Below are positions 61,727 to 64,000 of a stretch of DNA of 64,000 nt, piece after piece. The stretch is taken from the NCBI GenBank assembly GCA_963277665.1, contig OY728121.1, positions 953,003,097 through 953,067,096 of the forward strand, read 5' to 3'. This DNA comes from Viscum album. Taxonomy: Eukaryota; Streptophyta; Magnoliopsida; Santalales; Viscaceae. The notes under the pieces are model-generated. The model saw only the letters and a list, made by a program, of their open reading frames with translations. It ran no database searches and was not told the DNA's origin. Each line of letters begins with the position of its first letter. Within the stretch, counting starts at the first letter, position 1. The position numbers and the translations under genes were made by a program.

Positions 61727-62340
61727 AGATACCACATAGGTATCACCACGAAGGTAGAAGTACCACACAAGTAACACCACAATATAGAGGTACCACACAT
61801 GTAACACCACAAAGACACCACCACAAAGGTAGAAGTACCACACAAATAACACCACGAAGCTAGAAGTACAACACAGGTAACACAACGAAGATTGAAGTAC
61901 CACACAGGTAACACCACGAAGACAATACCACAAAGGTAGAAGTACCACACAAGTAACACTACGAAGCTAGAAGTACCACACAGGTAACACTACGAAGATA
62001 GAAGTACCACACATGTAACACCACAAAGACAATACCACAAAGGTAGAAGTACCACACAAGTAACAACACCAGATAGAGGTACCACACATGTAACACCACG
62101 AAGATTGAAGTACCACACAAGTAACACCACGAAGACAACACCACAAAGGTAAAAGTACCACACAGGTAACACCACGAAACTAGAAGTACCACACAGGTAA
62201 CACCACGAAGATTGAAGTACCACACAAGTAACACCACGAAGATAATACCATAAAGGTATAAGTATCACATAAGTAACACCACAAGATAAAGGTACCACAC
62301 ATGTAACACCACGAAGATTGAAGTACCACATAGGTAAAAG
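61727..62340. repeat. Minisatellite with three-unit higher-order period in G2
   Basis: Eighteen units, each opening AAGTACCACACAxGTAACAC or a variant. Unit lengths run 31, 30, 45, 31, 31, 45, 31, 31, 45, 30, 31, 45, 31, 31, 45, 30, 31 and a partial one: every third unit is the long form with an added ACAATACCACAAAG-like segment. The higher-order period is about 106 bp. Open frames across it are repeat artefacts. Confidence 0.9.
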
Positions 62341-62432
62341 ACTCGGCTCACAATCAGGTATAACTTAAGTATAGAAGTACAAATAATTAGTCGTAAGCTA
62401 GATCATCTTATTCAGTTAAGTAGCACTGCTGC

Positions 62433-62547
62433 TGACCCACACAGGATTGCTGAGAGCTGACCCACACAGGATCTGACCCACATAGGATCTGACCCACACA
62501 GGATCTGACCCACACAGGATCGCTGAGCATGGACCCACATAGGATTG
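62433..62547. repeat. CACACAGGATC repeat array in G2
   Basis: Six units with the core GACCCACACAGGATC, the same core as G1 40431-40611. Confidence 0.8.
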
Positions 62548-62694
62548 ATGTTCTTCCTTCACGTTACAGCCTGCCATAGGATTCCTCGCACCAGGTGCGC
62601 TCGAGTTCCGTGGAATCTGCCTCTCAAGATATCGGTCGTACCTCGACTACCACTAAGCTCCAAAAAGGAGTAACCCAAAGGACCGCCATGTTGT

Positions 62695-62945
62695 AAGGGT
62701 TCCAACGCGACAAGCGGTGCATCAATCGGATGCTCGGTCTGTAAGTTTTAAGCATTTTAGTTCTGGGGGCTCGGTTGGATTTGGGTTCGATCCAACCCGA
62801 CCAAAGTCCAACTGTCTCCAAAACTTAGGGGAAGTATACCAAAAGGACCGTCTTGATCCAAGGATCCCAACGCTGCATACGCTTTATCAAACGGACATCC
62901 AGTTCTCAAGATATGACTATTTAAGTGTTTCTAGGCCCGGTTGGG
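62695..62945. repeat. Two imperfect long repeats in G2
   Basis: Units start near 62700 and 62868 with CAACGC...CGG and end in a GGCCCGGTTGG-type block. They correspond to the three units of G1 at 40792-41200. Confidence 0.6.
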
Positions 62946-63026
62946 CCCGACTCCGGTCCGACTCGATATGGGTCCAACCTGAATGGGTTGGGCTGAGGTC
63001 CGGCTCGGCCCGATTCGCAAGTGGGA

Positions 63027-63286
63027 GGTCCGACCCGTGATGGGGCGGCCCGGCCCGTAAGGGGGCGGCCCGACCCACAATGGGGCGCAGCCCGAGCCGC
63101 GATGGGGCAGCCCGACCCACGATGGGGCATGGCCTAGACCGCGAAGGGGCGCGGCCCGACCCGTGGTGGGGCGCGGCCCGGCCCGCGGTGGGGAGCGGCC
63201 CGACCCACGGTGGGGCGCGGCCCGGACCGCAGAGGGGTGCGGCCCAGCTCACGATGGGTAGGCGGCCCGACCCACGGTGGATAGGC
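63027..63286. repeat. GC-rich tandem array in G2, twelve units of 20-23 bp
   Basis: Units follow the pattern GGCCCGACCCACGGTGGGGC. Confidence 0.88.
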
Positions 63287-64000
63287 AGCATGGCCTGCTA
63301 GAGGCAACCCGCTGGGCAGCGCAGTCCGCCAGAGCTGGCGCCGAAGGGGAGCGGGCCCCCTTCTGTTCGGAATACCTAAGGGCAGCACCATTAAGCGCTA
63401 CCAAGTCACCCGTGGGACCTCAGTGGTTCCCACCGATCCATTGTGGCCGGCCGTTGGGTCGACCGAGTCTCTAGCGGTGCACAACGGCGCGCCGTTCCGC
63501 CACCTGTGGCCGACCGGTGTGCCGACCGCCTTCCTCCAGTCCGCCGCGGCTAACAAGCTGCGGCCCGAGTCCTCTGGTGGTGCGCGACGGCGCGCCACAC
63601 CTCATCTGTGACCGACCAATGCCAACCACTCCGACGACCGTCGTGGCTTCATGCTGCGGCCTCCTCTTGAGGCACGCGTCGGTGTGCCGCCTCCTTCGTA
63701 GCTGGTCGGTGCCACCGCGCCAACAGTCTTCCATGGAGGTGTAAGGGTGGCAAAGTTGCGGAGGGTTCATGCCGGGTTTGTTAGGCTCGCGCCCTCCGCG
63801 TTAGCTGGAAAACAAGAGGGGGAAAAATAAAGGGTTCAAGAAAATTCACTTGAATTTAAAACAAGAATCAACCCCTACCTCGTGAATGATGGAGAAACGC
63901 CCGCGGTTGAGGAAGTGGGTCGGTGTTCGCCATTCCTGCAATAGCCTCCAATGACGTCGCTTGATCGTCGATCCTCATTCGGGGTTTCAGTGTCGATCGC

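Larger units (their letters stand above)
61070..64000 (-). mobile_element. G2: LTR of the same GC-rich family as G1, running off the window
   Basis: It begins TGTCACGACTCG and shares with G1 the opening block, the hairpin, the CACACAGG repeats, the folded long repeats and the GC-rich array. It still reads as LTR at 64000, so it may be a solo LTR or the left LTR of a full element; by comparison with C it is on the minus strand. The terminal 700 bp are strongly GC-rich with apparent open frames on both strands, which I regard as compositional. Confidence 0.8.

Noticed and set aside
61696..62331. Overlapping minus-strand frames rich in W-Y-F-N-L-R repeats
   Set aside because: They are translations of the 31/45-bp minisatellite; a stop-free unit gives an endless frame in any phase.
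61727..62340. Regularly spaced repeats resembling a CRISPR array
   Set aside because: Units are contiguous and mutually diverged with no unique spacers, in a plant LTR.

Overview
The window looks like repeat-rich nuclear DNA of a flowering plant. Almost all of it is LTR retrotransposon sequence of the plant Ty3/gypsy (Athila-like and chromovirus/Tekay-like) and Ty1/copia groups, with one CACTA-like DNA transposon, SINE-like relics and a single recognisable host gene. I cannot name the species.

Region 1 (1-31.9 kb) is a stack of nested minus-strand gypsy elements. The oldest layer, D, is a decayed chromovirus-like element: gag to RT N-terminus at 20569-22500, and a 5' LTR at 22701-22768 plus about 29946-31915. 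Into its RT region went A1, a decayed Athila-like element (1-9306 plus the last 56 bp of its 5' LTR at 20513-20568). Into the 5' LTR of A1 went A2 (9307-20507), a young complete sibling. A2 has 1757-bp LTRs with one visible difference, a CAAAT target-site duplication, a tRNA-Asp primer-binding site and one uninterrupted 1913-residue Gag-Pol frame. Separately, the 5' LTR of D was split by L, an element of two 3.1-kb LTRs around only 978 bp of interior.

Region 2 (31.9-36.4 kb) holds a CACTA-like transposon (31939-33586), then low-complexity, poorly classified sequence that may be old LTR material.

Region 3 (36.4-56.2 kb) is a decayed minus-strand copia element, E, with about 2.0-kb LTRs. It carries two later insertions: G1, a 3428-bp solo LTR with a TTCCA duplication inside the RT region (39558-42985), and C, a 9.1-kb decayed chromovirus with a CATCT duplication (44695-53763).

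Region 4 (56.2-59.5 kb) has a GC-rich, intronless minus-strand gene for an ANTH-domain clathrin-assembly (AP180/CALM-like) protein, with noncoding flanks that include a minisatellite and a SINE-like relic.

Region 5 (59.5-64.0 kb) starts with a plus-strand copia element, F (short LTR, primer-binding site, broken gag). F is cut inside its gag zinc knuckle by G2, a second member of the G LTR family. G2 runs off the window end and carries expanded minisatellites, one with a three-unit higher-order period.

I found no CRISPR array, defence island or obviously new biochemical system. The points of most interest are the sibling-into-sibling nesting of A2 in A1, the higher-order minisatellite in G2, a conserved hairpin in the G LTRs, the large LTRs and nearly empty interior of L, and a SINE-like passenger in A2. 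Boundaries given as 'about' are visual alignments, not computed ones.
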